Shown: piece after piece, positions 24,642 to 33,446 of the stretch
Layout of the letters: each line of letters starts with the position of its first letter
Position numbering within the stretch: the stretch's first letter is position 1
Origin: Micromonospora arida
GTDB taxonomy: Bacteria > Actinomycetota > Actinomycetes > Mycobacteriales > Micromonosporaceae
Assembly (NCBI RefSeq): GCF_003857035.1
Contig: NZ_QGSY01000331.1
Location: 1-44,652, forward strand
Direction: 5' to 3'
Length of the DNA stretch: 44,652 nucleotides
Notes under the pieces: generated by a model
The model's database searches: none
What the model saw: only the letters and a program-made list of their open reading frames with translations
Told to the model about the DNA's origin: nothing
Made by a program: the position numbers and the translations under genes

Positions 24642-24689
24642 GAGCGTGATGACTCTGCGGCATCAATATGCCTGTGAGTCATCACGCTC
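24642..24689. repeat. 14-bp perfect inverted repeat
   Basis: GAGCGTGATGACTC (24642-24655) and GAGTCATCACGCTC (24676-24689) enclose a 20-nt AT-richer loop. It lies 26 nt after the reductase stop. It may add to transcription termination for the plus strand or be a protein-binding palindrome. Confidence 0.55.
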
Positions 24690-24722
24690 ATCCGTACATC
24701 CGCCGCCGATCGCGGCGCCGAG

Positions 24723-24760
24723 CCGCGTCACCCGGGCCGGCGGCGCCCCGGGTGACGCGG
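24723..24760. terminator. Bidirectional hairpin terminator
   Basis: CCGCGTCACCCGGG (24723-24736) and CCCGGGTGACGCGG (24747-24760) are perfect 14-bp arms with a 10-nt loop. It sits 6 nt beyond the phospholipase stop (minus strand), between two convergent genes, and so can serve both. No T-tract. Confidence 0.75.
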
Positions 24761-24766
24761 TGTCGC

Positions 24767-26836
24767 CTAGACGAGCCCGCCGAGGGCAGGGTCGCTGATG
24801 CTGTCCTTGCCGTTCTCGACATGACCCGCGCAGCGGTACGCGAAGTCGGCGTCACCGGCGACGGAAACCGTCAGGTCGTACCAGCCGTGGGTGCGGGCGA
24901 GCGTCCACGTGACGCGCTCGGTCTCGCCGGGGCGCAGCGACACCTTGACCGGTCGGGCGTGGTACCCGTCCCGGACGGTCACCTCGACCCGCTTCGACCC
25001 GCGGTTCTTGACGGTGAGGGCCAGCTTGTAGTCGCGCTCGTCGTAGGCGGGCGTGACGTCGAGGTGGGACCGGCCGTCGGTGAACCGGCGGAAGAACCCG
25101 TTCGGCCCGTGCACCGACAGGTCGTACCCGGAGGTGACCGGCCAGGTGTCGGTCAGCTGCTTGCCCGGCTCGACGGTGTAGCTGCGCGGGGCGTCCGCGC
25201 TGCCCGCCTGGCGGACCTGGAAGACCGCGGCGACACCGCCGGAGTTGCGGAAGTCGATCCGGAACGAGTCGTCGCCGCGGCACCCGTCGGCGTGCAGGGT
25301 GTACGGGATCGGCCGCGCCGGGCGTACGCCGTGCTCCTGCTTCGGCAGCCGCTGGTCCGCCGGCGGAACCGGCACCTCGTCGGGGTGCCGGACCAACTCC
25401 TCGGGCTTGAAGTCGTCGGTGTCGGGCAACCTGACCTCGCGCGAGCGGTTCGGGTGCCGGAAGTCGAACGCCGTGGTCAGGTCGCCGACGACGGCCCGCC
25501 GCCACGGGGTGATGTTCTGCTCGATCAGGTCCGGCCGGCCGTGTCCGAACCGCGCCTCCAGGAACTTGATCAGTGAGGTGTGGTCGAAGACCTGCGAGTT
25601 CACGTAGCCGCCGCGCGTCCACGGCGAAACGATGACCATCGGCACCCGGATGCCGAGGCCGTACGGTCCGGCCGGGTGGTCGGCGTCGCCGGGGAAGATC
25701 TCGTTGGTGGTCGGCACTGTCGACTGCCCGTACTCGCGGGTCTGCGGGGGCGTCGGCGGGACCACGTGGTCGAAGAAGCCGCCCTCCTCGTCGTACGTGA
25801 TGAAGAGCGCCATCCTGCTCCACACCTCGGGGTTCGACGCGAGGATGTCGATGACCTGCGAGATGTACCAGGAGCCGTACGCCGGCTCCCAGTTCGGGTG
25901 CTCGGTGTACGCCTCCGGTGCGGTGATCCAGGAGACCTCCGGCAGGCGTCCCGCCTCGACGTCGGCGCGGAAGTCCGCCAGCAGCGCCTCCGGGTCGCGG
26001 CCCTGGGTGCGGATCTCCGTGCCGGTCTTGGCCCTGTCGGCCAGCGGCGTTCCGGGCTGCGCATTCTGGTACTGGTGGAAGTAGAGCAGCGAGTTGTCGC
26101 CGTAGTTGCCGATGTAGGGGTCGTTCGTCCAGCCCCAGGACCCGGCGTTGTTGAGGCCGGTGCCGACGTCCTGGTAGATCTTCCAGGAGATGCCGTTGCG
26201 CTCCAGCCGCTCCGGGTACGTGGACCAGTCGTAGCCGGCCTCGGCGTTGGTGATGACCGGGCCGCCGCCCTTGCCGTCGTTGCCGACCCAGCCGCTCCAC
26301 ATGTGGTAGCGGTTGGGGTCGGTCGGGCCCATGAGCGAGCAATGGTAGCTGTCGCAGACGGTGAAGGCGTCGGCGAGCGCGTAGTGGTACGGCAGGTCCT
26401 GGCGGGTGTGGTAGGTCATCGCCGTGACGCCCTTGTTCGGCACCCACTTGTCGAACCGGCCGTCGTTCCAGGCGGCGTGCCCGTCGTTCCAGCCGTGCGG
26501 CGGGTCCGGCAGGAAGGTCTGGCCGAGGTCCTTCACCTCGGGGCGGAAGGGCAGCAGCTCGTCGGCCCCATTGGGCTGGTGCCACACGTCCCTGCCCGAC
26601 GGCAGTGTCGCCGGATGGGGGTCACCGAATCCGCGTACGCCGCGCATGGTGCCGAAGTAGTGGTCGAAGGAGCGGTTCTCCTGCATCAGGATGATGACGT
26701 GCTCGACGTCCTTGATCGAGCCGGTCCGGTTGTTCGCCGGGATGGCGAGCGCCTTGCTGAGGTCCAACGGGAGCGCCGCGCCGATCGCGGGAACTCCCAT
26801 CGCCTTGAGAAACGTACGGCGATCCACCGCGCCCAT
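24767..26836 (-). CDS. Tat-exported phospholipase C (phosphocholine type)
   Basis: A 689-aa secreted phospholipase C/acid-phosphatase-superfamily enzyme, hydrolysing phosphatidylcholine-like lipids to diacylglycerol and a phosphorylated head group. The N-terminus is a twin-arginine signal, DRRTFLKAMGVPAIGAALPL. The phosphoesterase domain (about 40-440) begins with VEHVIILMQENRSFDHYFGT, carrying the metal-binding E and N, and later shows YDEEGGFFDHVVPPTPP and IRVPMVIVSPWTRGGYV. Two C-terminal DUF756-like beta domains follow (about 495-585 and 600-680). This is the bacterial non-haemolytic PLC layout and length. A phosphate-limitation role is usual in the family; no PHO box was identified. Confidence 0.94.
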   Translation of the reverse strand: MGAVDRRTFLKAMGVPAIGAALPLDLSKALAIPANNRTGSIKDVEHVIILMQENRSFDHYFGTMRGVRGFGDPHPATLPSGRDVWHQPNGADELLPFRPEVKDLGQTFLPDPPHGWNDGHAAWNDGRFDKWVPNKGVTAMTYHTRQDLPYHYALADAFTVCDSYHCSLMGPTDPNRYHMWSGWVGNDGKGGGPVITNAEAGYDWSTYPERLERNGISWKIYQDVGTGLNNAGSWGWTNDPYIGNYGDNSLLYFHQYQNAQPGTPLADRAKTGTEIRTQGRDPEALLADFRADVEAGRLPEVSWITAPEAYTEHPNWEPAYGSWYISQVIDILASNPEVWSRMALFITYDEEGGFFDHVVPPTPPQTREYGQSTVPTTNEIFPGDADHPAGPYGLGIRVPMVIVSPWTRGGYVNSQVFDHTSLIKFLEARFGHGRPDLIEQNITPWRRAVVGDLTTAFDFRHPNRSREVRLPDTDDFKPEELVRHPDEVPVPPADQRLPKQEHGVRPARPIPYTLHADGCRGDDSFRIDFRNSGGVAAVFQVRQAGSADAPRSYTVEPGKQLTDTWPVTSGYDLSVHGPNGFFRRFTDGRSHLDVTPAYDERDYKLALTVKNRGSKRVEVTVRDGYHARPVKVSLRPGETERVTWTLARTHGWYDLTVSVAGDADFAYRCAGHVENGKDSISDPALGGLV

Positions 26837-26970
26837 AACTCCGCCTTTGTGCGACCTGGTCGGGAAACTGGCGACCGGACGCTACCGACGACGGGTTGAC
26901 GGCAGATGACCGTAGTTCGTTGGTTTTGCGACCACTCGTCGACCGGCTCTGGGCCTGGAAGAGCAGCCGC

Positions 26971-27897
26971 TCAGGCCGCCGTCGCGTCGGTGCGGGCGAG
27001 CCGTCGATGCCCGCTGGGGCTCATGCCGTGCACGCGTTTGAAGGCCGCGCTGAAGCCGAACGCGTCCGCATACCCGAGGTGACGTGCCACGGCGGCGACC
27101 GTCGCGGTCGATTCGGCCAGCAGGTCGGCGGCGAGTGTCATGCGCCAGTCGGTCAGGTAGGTGAGCGGCGGTTCGCCCACCAACGTGGTGAACCGTTTGG
27201 CCAGTGTGGACCGGGAGACGCCGGCCTGCGCGGCCAGGCTGGCCAGGGTCCACGGCCGGCCCGGTGCTTCGTGCATGGCGCGCAGCACCGGCCCGACCGT
27301 GTCGTCGCTCAGCGCGCGGTACCAGCCGGGGGCCTCGGCCTCCGGCTGGTCGAACCAGTCCCGCACCGTGCAGACCAACAACCAGTCCAGCAGGCGGTCC
27401 AGCACGACCTGCCGTCCGGGCCGGCCCGCGTCGAGTTGGGCGTCGAGGTAGTCGCGCAGCGCGGCGCAATCCTGGTCTTCCGGCACGACGAGCACCGGCG
27501 GCAGCGCACCCAGCAGCCGCTGCGGCACCCGGCCCCGGACGTGGTACACCCCGACCAGCAGCACGAGGCGGTCGGTGTGGTCCGCGCCCACCGGGTCGAC
27601 CACCCCGGTCTGGCCGCGCCGGACGTCCTGCAGTTCCCCGGGCTCGAAGCTCGACCGGGGCTCGGCGGAGAAGACGAACGGTGCCGGCCCGCGCACGGTG
27701 GCCGCCTCGCCGACCCGGACCAGGCGAGGCTTGTCGCTCTCCGGGTGGGAGATCCAGCCCTCGCCCCGCATCGGGACACAGAGTGTCAGCGGGGCGCCGT
27801 CGGTGAACCGCAGCGCCCACGGCGGCGTCAGCACCGACCGGCCGAAGGCCGCGCCGTCGGCGTGCAGGCCGCGCAGCAAATTGTCGAACGGGTCCAT
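26971..27897 (-). CDS. AraC-family transcriptional regulator
   Basis: 308 aa from ATG 27897 (MDPFDNLLRGLHADGAAFGR). The frame is open upstream, but that part is antisense to the divergent gene. The N-terminal cupin_6/AraC-binding domain spans about 1-190. The C-terminal double helix-turn-helix (about 205-300) shows TLASLAAQAGVSRSTLAKRF and VAAVARHLGYADAFGFSAAF with the ending GMSPSGHRR. It is divergent from an NmrA-like gene 102 nt away, a common pairing in which the regulator controls the oxidoreductase-like gene. Confidence 0.92.
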   Translation of the reverse strand: MDPFDNLLRGLHADGAAFGRSVLTPPWALRFTDGAPLTLCVPMRGEGWISHPESDKPRLVRVGEAATVRGPAPFVFSAEPRSSFEPGELQDVRRGQTGVVDPVGADHTDRLVLLVGVYHVRGRVPQRLLGALPPVLVVPEDQDCAALRDYLDAQLDAGRPGRQVVLDRLLDWLLVCTVRDWFDQPEAEAPGWYRALSDDTVGPVLRAMHEAPGRPWTLASLAAQAGVSRSTLAKRFTTLVGEPPLTYLTDWRMTLAADLLAESTATVAAVARHLGYADAFGFSAAFKRVHGMSPSGHRRLARTDATAA

Positions 27898-27999
27898 GCA
27901 CCGACCATAGATCGCGGAGGATGGACCGCGGACGATCGGACATGCCTGGCGTACGACAGGACATGTCCCGCCTGCGGCTGGGCGAGTTGACTCGTGGTC

Positions 28000-28830
28000 A
28001 TGACGACGAACGCACCTTCGACACTCGTGATGGCCGGCACCGGCAAGACCGGTCGTCGGCTGGTCCAGACACTGCGGGCGGCGGGTCGGCACGCCCGGGC
28101 CGCCTCTCGCTCCGGTGAGGTGCGGTTCGACTGGTCGCGGCGGGACACGTGGCGGCCGGCCCTGGCGGGCGCCTCGGCGGTCTATCTGCTCGCGCCGGAG
28201 GACCCCGCGCTGGCCACCGACTTCGTGACCCAGGCGGTCGACTCGGGTGTGGGCCGGATCGTGGCGCTGTCCGGGCGCGGGATCGACCGGGTCGGTGACT
28301 TCTCCCCCGGTATGGTCGCGGCCGAGGAGGCGGTGCGGAAGTCCGGCATCGAGTGGACGATCATCCGGCCGAACAACTTCAGTCAGAACTTCAGCGAGGA
28401 CCTGTTTCGGCAACCGCTGCTCGACGGTCGGCTGGCCCTGCCGATGGGCGCCACCCCGGAGCCGTTCGTCGACGCCCAGGACGTCGCCGACGTGGCCGCG
28501 ACGCTGTTGACGTCGCCCGGCCACCACGAACAGGTGTACGACCTGTCCGGACCTCGTGCGCTCACCTTCGACGCGGCGGTGGCGACGATCGCCCGGGTGA
28601 GCGGCCGTTCGATCCGCTACGTGGAACTCACCCCGGAGGAGTACCACGCCGAACTGCTCGCCGAGGGCTATCCAGCGGAGACGGCGACGGCGCTGAACGC
28701 ACTGTTCGCCGGCATGCGGGCAGGCCACCTCGCCGAACCGACCGGCGGGGTACGTCGGGTTCTCGGACGGGACCCGCTCGACTTCGACACCTACGCCGCC
28801 CGGGCAGCGGCGGCCGGCGCGTGGTCGTAG
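28000..28830 (+). CDS. NmrA-like NAD(P)-binding protein
   Basis: 276 aa from ATG 28000; GTG 27994 would add two residues. The N-terminal Rossmann motif is TLVMAGTGKTGRRLVQTLRA (GxGxxG variant). GVGRIVALSGRGIDRVG follows, then the substrate-domain element EWTIIRPNNFSQNF and EPFVDAQDVADVAATLL. It has the atypical short-chain dehydrogenase fold without the active-site YxxxK, so it is an NmrA/NAD(P)-sensor or quinone-reductase-like protein rather than a classical SDR. Probably controlled by the divergent AraC regulator; no operator was identified. Confidence 0.9.
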   Translation: MTTNAPSTLVMAGTGKTGRRLVQTLRAAGRHARAASRSGEVRFDWSRRDTWRPALAGASAVYLLAPEDPALATDFVTQAVDSGVGRIVALSGRGIDRVGDFSPGMVAAEEAVRKSGIEWTIIRPNNFSQNFSEDLFRQPLLDGRLALPMGATPEPFVDAQDVADVAATLLTSPGHHEQVYDLSGPRALTFDAAVATIARVSGRSIRYVELTPEEYHAELLAEGYPAETATALNALFAGMRAGHLAEPTGGVRRVLGRDPLDFDTYAARAAAAGAWS

Positions 28831-28910
28831 TCCGCCCGGCGGGTGGCATGAGAGCGGCGTAACAGGTGATCTGCCCGCATTCGGCGAGCACGCCGACGTA
28901 CCGTGAGATC

Positions 28911-29954
28911 GTGCCGACGAGAGAGACACTCACCAAGGCTGACCTCGCCGAACTTCGCCGCTCGGCGCTCGGGACGGCCAATCCGCTCGGTGTCGCCGCC
29001 GACCTCGCGGAGGCCGCCGAACAGGGCCGGCTGGAGGACCCGGACGACGCCGGGGACGCGCTGACTCTGGCCGCCGAGATCGCGGAGATCCGAGCGAGGC
29101 CCGAGGCCGCGCTGCGGTACGCGGAGCAGGCCCTGGCGGCGTACCCGTCCGGAGACGACCCTCGGGCCGGGTTCGCCCGCGCGCTGCGGGCCCGCGCGCT
29201 GTTCCGGGCCGGCGGTCACGACGACGAGGCGATGGCGGAGTTGACGGCGTTGCGCCCGTTGCTGCTCGTGCAGCCCGACGCCCCCGCCTACGTCAGTGCC
29301 GCGCTGGACGCCGGTGGGCGTTCGGCGACCGCCGAGACGTGGCTGAGCGAGGCGGTCGACACAGTGCTCAACGAACGTGCGACCGCCGCGTCCGGGCCGG
29401 CCAGCACGGCGATCGACCCGGTGGTCGATCTCGGTCCGCCGGACGCGCCCGGTGTCGCCTTCTTCCTGTTGCAACAACGGCATCGGGTACGCCGCAATCT
29501 GAACCTGCCGCACGACCGGCAGGACGACCTGGCGGACCGGTTGGAGACCCAGCTCGTGCGGCGGGCCGGTGAGCGGCGGGACGCCGAGTCGGATCTGCTC
29601 TTCTGGCCACGGGCCGAGTTCGATCGCCTGCTCGCCGAGCACCCCGCCCTCACGGAGGTGTACGGGCCGGACTGGGACGCGCACCGGGGCCGGCTGGAGA
29701 CGGAGTTGGTTCGGCTGCGGGGTTCCGGTCAGGCCGGGTTGGGCGTGTTCGGCGCGACAGTGGCCGGGTTGACCGCGTTCGCCGGACGACGTGGCGGCGA
29801 TCCGGCCGACGCGGCGGTCCGGGCCGGCTACGCGGCGGAGGTGTCGGCGCGGCCCAGCGCGCGGATCGCCTGGCCGCCGGAGCGCAACGACGCGTGCTGG
29901 TGTGGTTCGGGCCTCAAGTACAAGAAGGACTGCCTGCCGCGCTCGCGGAGCTGA
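28911..29954 (+). CDS. SEC-C motif protein with helical repeats
   Basis: 347 aa from GTG 28911 (VPTRETLTKADLAELRRSAL). An earlier ATG at 28866 exists but the added 15 residues look unstructured. The bulk is helical with TPR-like repeats (AALRYAEQALAAYPSGDDPR, FARALRARALFRAGG). The C-terminus carries a zinc-binding SEC-C motif, NDACWCGSGLKYKKDCL, with C-x-C-x9-C and one fewer terminal Cys/His than the classical SecA form. Cytoplasmic; function unknown, possibly a protein-binding adaptor. Confidence 0.85.
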   Translation: MPTRETLTKADLAELRRSALGTANPLGVAADLAEAAEQGRLEDPDDAGDALTLAAEIAEIRARPEAALRYAEQALAAYPSGDDPRAGFARALRARALFRAGGHDDEAMAELTALRPLLLVQPDAPAYVSAALDAGGRSATAETWLSEAVDTVLNERATAASGPASTAIDPVVDLGPPDAPGVAFFLLQQRHRVRRNLNLPHDRQDDLADRLETQLVRRAGERRDAESDLLFWPRAEFDRLLAEHPALTEVYGPDWDAHRGRLETELVRLRGSGQAGLGVFGATVAGLTAFAGRRGGDPADAAVRAGYAAEVSARPSARIAWPPERNDACWCGSGLKYKKDCLPRSRS

Positions 29955-30042
29955 CCGCGGCGGCTGACGCGCTGCGGCGGCCGACCTGGCCCGGAGTAGC
30001 GTCCTTGACGGCTTTACTCTCGTAGCCGTTAGGAGTGCCTTC

Positions 30043-30789
30043 GTGCTGGTCATCGCGCACCTCAGTGACACCCACCTCGACAGCCATCCCCGGTCGGCCG
30101 AGCGGACCGCCCGGGTCATGGACCACCTGCACGGCCTGCCACGACAGGTCGACGCGATCCTGATCACCGGGGACATCGCCGACCACGGCGAGGTGGCCGA
30201 GTACGAGACCGCCGCGAAGCTCTTCGACTCCCCGCTGCCGGTGATGGTCTGCCCCGGCAACCACGACGTGCGCGACGCGTACCGCAAGGGTCTGCTCGGT
30301 GACGACCGCGGCGGCACCGGCCCGATCAACGCCCGCCACGACGTGGCCGGGGCGGTCTTCCTCCTCGCCGACTCCTCCGTGCCCGGCGCGGACGACGGTC
30401 ACCTGGACGACGAGACGATGGCCTGGCTCGCCGACGAGCTGGGTTCGGTGCCGGCCGGGACGCCGACGTTCATCGCCCTGCATCACCCGCCGGTGGTGCT
30501 GCACCACCCGGTCATCGACCCGATGCGGCTTCTGCCGGCCGACCCCCTGGCCGAACTCGTCGCCGCCCACCCGCAGGTCGTCGCCGTGCTGACCGGGCAT
30601 TTCCACACCGCCGCCGCGAGCACCTTCGCGGGCCGTCCACTGCGGATCGCCCCGGGTGTGGTCTCCACCCTGCGGATGCCCTGGGAGGGCGAGGGCCCGT
30701 TGACCACCCAGACCCAACCGCCCGGCGTCGCATTCCACGTGTACGACGACGCCGGCCTGTTCACCACCCACTACCGGGTGGTGGTCTGA
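30043..30789 (+). CDS. CpdA-like metallophosphoesterase
   Basis: A 248-aa calcineurin-like phosphoesterase of the cyclic 3',5'-AMP phosphodiesterase (CpdA) type. GTG 30043 follows AGGAG (30031-30035) by 7 nt. All metal-binding motifs are present: HLSDTHLD near 6-13, ITGDIADHG, CPGNHDVRD, ALHHPP and TGHFHTA. No signal peptide, so cytoplasmic. TTGACG at 30005-30010 with TTAGGA 18 nt further is a possible promoter that would give a very short leader. The LysE gene follows 2 nt later, so the two are probably co-transcribed. The actual substrate may be another phosphodiester. Confidence 0.92.
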   Translation: MLVIAHLSDTHLDSHPRSAERTARVMDHLHGLPRQVDAILITGDIADHGEVAEYETAAKLFDSPLPVMVCPGNHDVRDAYRKGLLGDDRGGTGPINARHDVAGAVFLLADSSVPGADDGHLDDETMAWLADELGSVPAGTPTFIALHHPPVVLHHPVIDPMRLLPADPLAELVAAHPQVVAVLTGHFHTAAASTFAGRPLRIAPGVVSTLRMPWEGEGPLTTQTQPPGVAFHVYDDAGLFTTHYRVVV

Positions 30790-30791
30790 GG

Positions 30792-31427
30792 ATGCACGGG
30801 GTCGCGGTTCTCGGCTTCCTGATCGCCGTGGCGCCGATCACCGCCACGCCGGGCGCGAGCCTGACCCTGGTCGTCTCGCGGGTCGCCACCGGCGGGCGGC
30901 GGCAGGGCTGGTGGGTGATCCTCGGTACGGTGACCGGGCTCTACGTGCACGCCACGCTGGCCGCTGTCGGCCTGGCCGCGCTGGTGCTCCGCTCGTCGCA
31001 GGCGTTCTGGGTGGTCAAGCTGGTCGGGGCGGGTTATCTGGTCGGGCTCGGGCTCTGGATGCTCTGGTCCGCGTCGCGCCGTCGCGCGGAGGCGGGACGG
31101 CGACCGACGGTTTCCGCCCGAAGGCTGCCCTGGCGCGTGGACCACCCGTACCTGCAGGGTTTGCTCGGCAATGTGCTGAACCCCAAGGCCGCCGCCATCT
31201 ACCTCACGTTGGCACCGCAGTTCCTCGAACCGGGCCGACCGGTGCTGGTGCCGATGGTGCTGCTCGCCACGGCGTACGCCGCGCTGCACACCTGTTGGCT
31301 CGCCGGCTGGACCGTCGTCTCCGGTGCCGCCGCCCGGTTGCTCCGCACCGCATCGGTGCGACGGATGCTCGATCGGCTGACCGGCGTGATCCTGGTCGGC
31401 CTCGGCGTACGGGCGGCGGCGACCTGA
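30792..31427 (+). CDS. LysE/RhtB-family exporter
   Basis: A 211-aa inner-membrane protein with about six helices. The N-terminal family signature is VAPITATPGASLTLVVSRVA, with the GASLTLV segment typical of LysE/RhtB amino acid exporters. LLGNVLNPKAAAIYLTLAPQ in the middle is the second conserved block. It starts 2 nt after the phosphodiesterase stop. The exported amino acid or derivative cannot be told from sequence. Confidence 0.92.
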   Translation: MHGVAVLGFLIAVAPITATPGASLTLVVSRVATGGRRQGWWVILGTVTGLYVHATLAAVGLAALVLRSSQAFWVVKLVGAGYLVGLGLWMLWSASRRRAEAGRRPTVSARRLPWRVDHPYLQGLLGNVLNPKAAAIYLTLAPQFLEPGRPVLVPMVLLATAYAALHTCWLAGWTVVSGAAARLLRTASVRRMLDRLTGVILVGLGVRAAAT

Positions 31428-31679
31428 GTCTGCCGTGGCGGGCGCGTCGCCGACTCTAGGACGGAGCGCTGAGGCACATCAGGTCGCGCTGCGCCCCGGC
31501 GAGTTGGTCACCCTGAGAAACCTCTGATGCGGGCCGGGTTCGCCGGCGCGAGATGCCCGTCGCCGTCGACCTGGCCGCGACAGGTGAGCGATCGGCGGGG
31601 ATGACACGCCCGCGTGGTACCGATAGCGTCCCGATGTGGACGATCAACGTCCAGGCCGATGTCACCGGAGGAGACGCCG

Positions 31680-32174
31680 ATGTTCGAGGAGTTCATGGGC
31701 ATCCCGGCCCACCCTCTGCTGCTGCACGCCGCTGTCGCCTTCGTGCCGCTGCTGGCCCTGCTGACGGTCGGTTACGCGTTCGTCCCGCCGATCCGGCCGC
31801 ACACCCGGTGGGTGCTGGGGCTGCTGGCAGTGGGTGCGCCGGTCGCCGCCCTGCTGACGAAGCTCTCCGGCGACGCCTTCCTCGAGCGGATGCGCGCCGC
31901 CAACCGGGTCACCCCCGAGTTCCTGCCGAAGCTGGAGGCACACCAGGAGTTCGGTGACATCACGCTCTACGCCAGCATCGGGTTGGGGGTGGTGGCCCTG
32001 GCGCTGGTCCGGCTCGTCGCGCCGAAGGCCGCAGACGCCAGCGCGGACGGGCGGCCCGGTCGGCCGCTGACCCTGGCGTTGCAGGTGTTGTCGCTGGTGG
32101 CCGCCGCCGTCACCGTGTATTACGTGGTGCGCACCGGCGACTCCGGGGCGAAGGCGGTCTGGGAGGGCCAGTGA
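31680..32174 (+). CDS. DUF2231-family membrane protein
   Basis: 164 aa from ATG 31680, behind GGAGGAG (31667-31673) with 6-nt spacing. Four membrane helices, and the family start FMGIPAHPLLLHAAVAFVPL (His residues next to the first helix), are typical of DUF2231, a possibly haem- or metal-associated membrane family. KLEAHQEFGDITLYASIGLG carries another conserved His. Function not established. It stands alone, convergent with the DUF1801 gene. Confidence 0.88.
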   Translation: MFEEFMGIPAHPLLLHAAVAFVPLLALLTVGYAFVPPIRPHTRWVLGLLAVGAPVAALLTKLSGDAFLERMRAANRVTPEFLPKLEAHQEFGDITLYASIGLGVVALALVRLVAPKAADASADGRPGRPLTLALQVLSLVAAAVTVYYVVRTGDSGAKAVWEGQ

Positions 32175-32184
32175 CGTCGGCGGC

Positions 32185-32628
32185 TCATCGGCCGCTGCCC
32201 CCGTCGACGCCCCTGTGCACCTGGACGGTGCGCTCAATCAGCTGCCGCAGCACGCTCTCGTCGACGTCGTCGAGCCGCCTCAGGTAGATGCATCCCTGTC
32301 CGGCGCGGTGCGGGCCAAGCCGGGCGAGAAGCGCGTCGTCCCGCTCCTCGAGACCGCCGCCGGTGAGGTAGAGGACGAGGTTCTGTTTGCGGGGCGAGAA
32401 CCCCACCAGGGGTGCGTCACCACTACGCCCGCTCTCGTAGGTGTAGTGGTAGCTGCCGAAGCCGACGATGCTCGGGCCCCACATCACCGCCGGCTCCCCG
32501 GTCAGCTCACCCATGATCGCGCGGAGCCGCCCCGCGTCGGCCCGCCTACGTTCGTCGGGGTTGCCGGCCAGGAAGTCGTCGACGCTGATCACGGTCGGAG
32601 CGGTTACCGGCTGCTTCGCTGTGGCCAT
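32185..32628 (-). CDS. DUF1801-domain protein
   Basis: A 147-aa soluble protein. MWGPSIVGFGSYHYTYESG and FSPRKQNLVLYL are characteristic of the DUF1801 (YdhG-like) fold, followed by LGPHRAGQGCIYLRRLDDVD. The N-terminal half includes NPDERRRADAGRLRAIM. The length is normal. Function of the family is unknown. The gene is 10 nt from the convergent DUF2231 gene and 44 nt from the upstream DUF998 gene on the same strand. Confidence 0.9.
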   Translation of the reverse strand: MATAKQPVTAPTVISVDDFLAGNPDERRRADAGRLRAIMGELTGEPAVMWGPSIVGFGSYHYTYESGRSGDAPLVGFSPRKQNLVLYLTGGGLEERDDALLARLGPHRAGQGCIYLRRLDDVDESVLRQLIERTVQVHRGVDGGSGR

Positions 32629-32672
32629 GACGTGATGCTGTCACCTGCCTACGACGAGAACCGCCTCAACGG

Positions 32673-33320
32673 TCAGGCGACCTCGTCGCGTGTTCGCCAG
32701 GAGAGCGCCACGAGCCACCCCGAGATGAGCACCGCGCCGACGGCGAAGCGGATGCTCGCACTCCCCTCGCTCCACGGCAGGGCGGTGAGTACGAACGCGA
32801 CGGCACCGCTGGTGGCGCTGTAGAGCGCCCAGTTCCGGTCCCCCTGGGCGGCGAACCGTCGAGCGAGCAGCAGGCCGGCCGCGATCAGCGACAGGAACGC
32901 CGCCGCACCGCACACCGTGTGCAGGACGCTGCCCGTGCTGGCCTGCTCGGGCAGCCCCGCCGGGGCGCCGGGTGGCCAGCCGAGCGCGGGATCGGGCACG
33001 AAGATCCCACCGCCGACCATCGCCACCCCGTACACGCCGACCAGCACCGGCACCACGGTGCCGGCGCGGCCCGGTCGCAGTGACTGCCACAGGCCCAGCG
33101 CGAAGGCGACGGCCAGGACGCCGGTGCCCACGAACGCGACGACCTGCAACCAGCCGAGGTCACCGAGGGTGAGTGAGCTGATCGCGTGCCGGCGCAGGTC
33201 GAAGCCGGATCGGGTGAACGCCTGCCCGAACGACAGGACGGGGAAGAGCAGGCCGGCGACAGTGCCACAGCCCAGCAGGAAATGGGTTCGGTGCAGCGAT
33301 GTCTCGGCGACGGACGTCAT
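32673..33320 (-). CDS. DUF998-family membrane protein
   Basis: 215 aa from ATG 33320 (MTSVAETSLHRTHFLLGCGT); the longer frame to 33347 has no better start, and AGAGG lies upstream of 33320. Six membrane helices are visible. The DUF998 marker FTRSGFDLRRHAISSLTLGD follows the first helix, then FVPDPALGWPPGAP. Function is unknown. It may be co-transcribed with the DUF1801 gene downstream. Confidence 0.87.
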   Translation of the reverse strand: MTSVAETSLHRTHFLLGCGTVAGLLFPVLSFGQAFTRSGFDLRRHAISSLTLGDLGWLQVVAFVGTGVLAVAFALGLWQSLRPGRAGTVVPVLVGVYGVAMVGGGIFVPDPALGWPPGAPAGLPEQASTGSVLHTVCGAAAFLSLIAAGLLLARRFAAQGDRNWALYSATSGAVAFVLTALPWSEGSASIRFAVGAVLISGWLVALSWRTRDEVA

Positions 33321-33395
33321 GGGCGTGCCTCTCGTTGTCGGCGTCACGGTTCACCGTCACGACGAACGAGGTAGGGCCGGATCGACACCGCGACG

Positions 33396-33436
33396 CAAAA
33401 GGTGGTGCGACCCGGCCGGAGCCGGGCCGCACCACC
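33396..33436 (-). terminator. Rho-independent terminator of the subtilisin gene
   Basis: On the minus strand GGTGGTGCGGCCCGG pairs with CCGGGTCGCACCACC, leaving a short loop, and is followed by TTTTGC. It starts 10 nt after the subtilisin stop. The T-run makes it one of the most classical terminators of the window. Confidence 0.8.
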
Positions 33437-33446
33437 CTGTCGACGG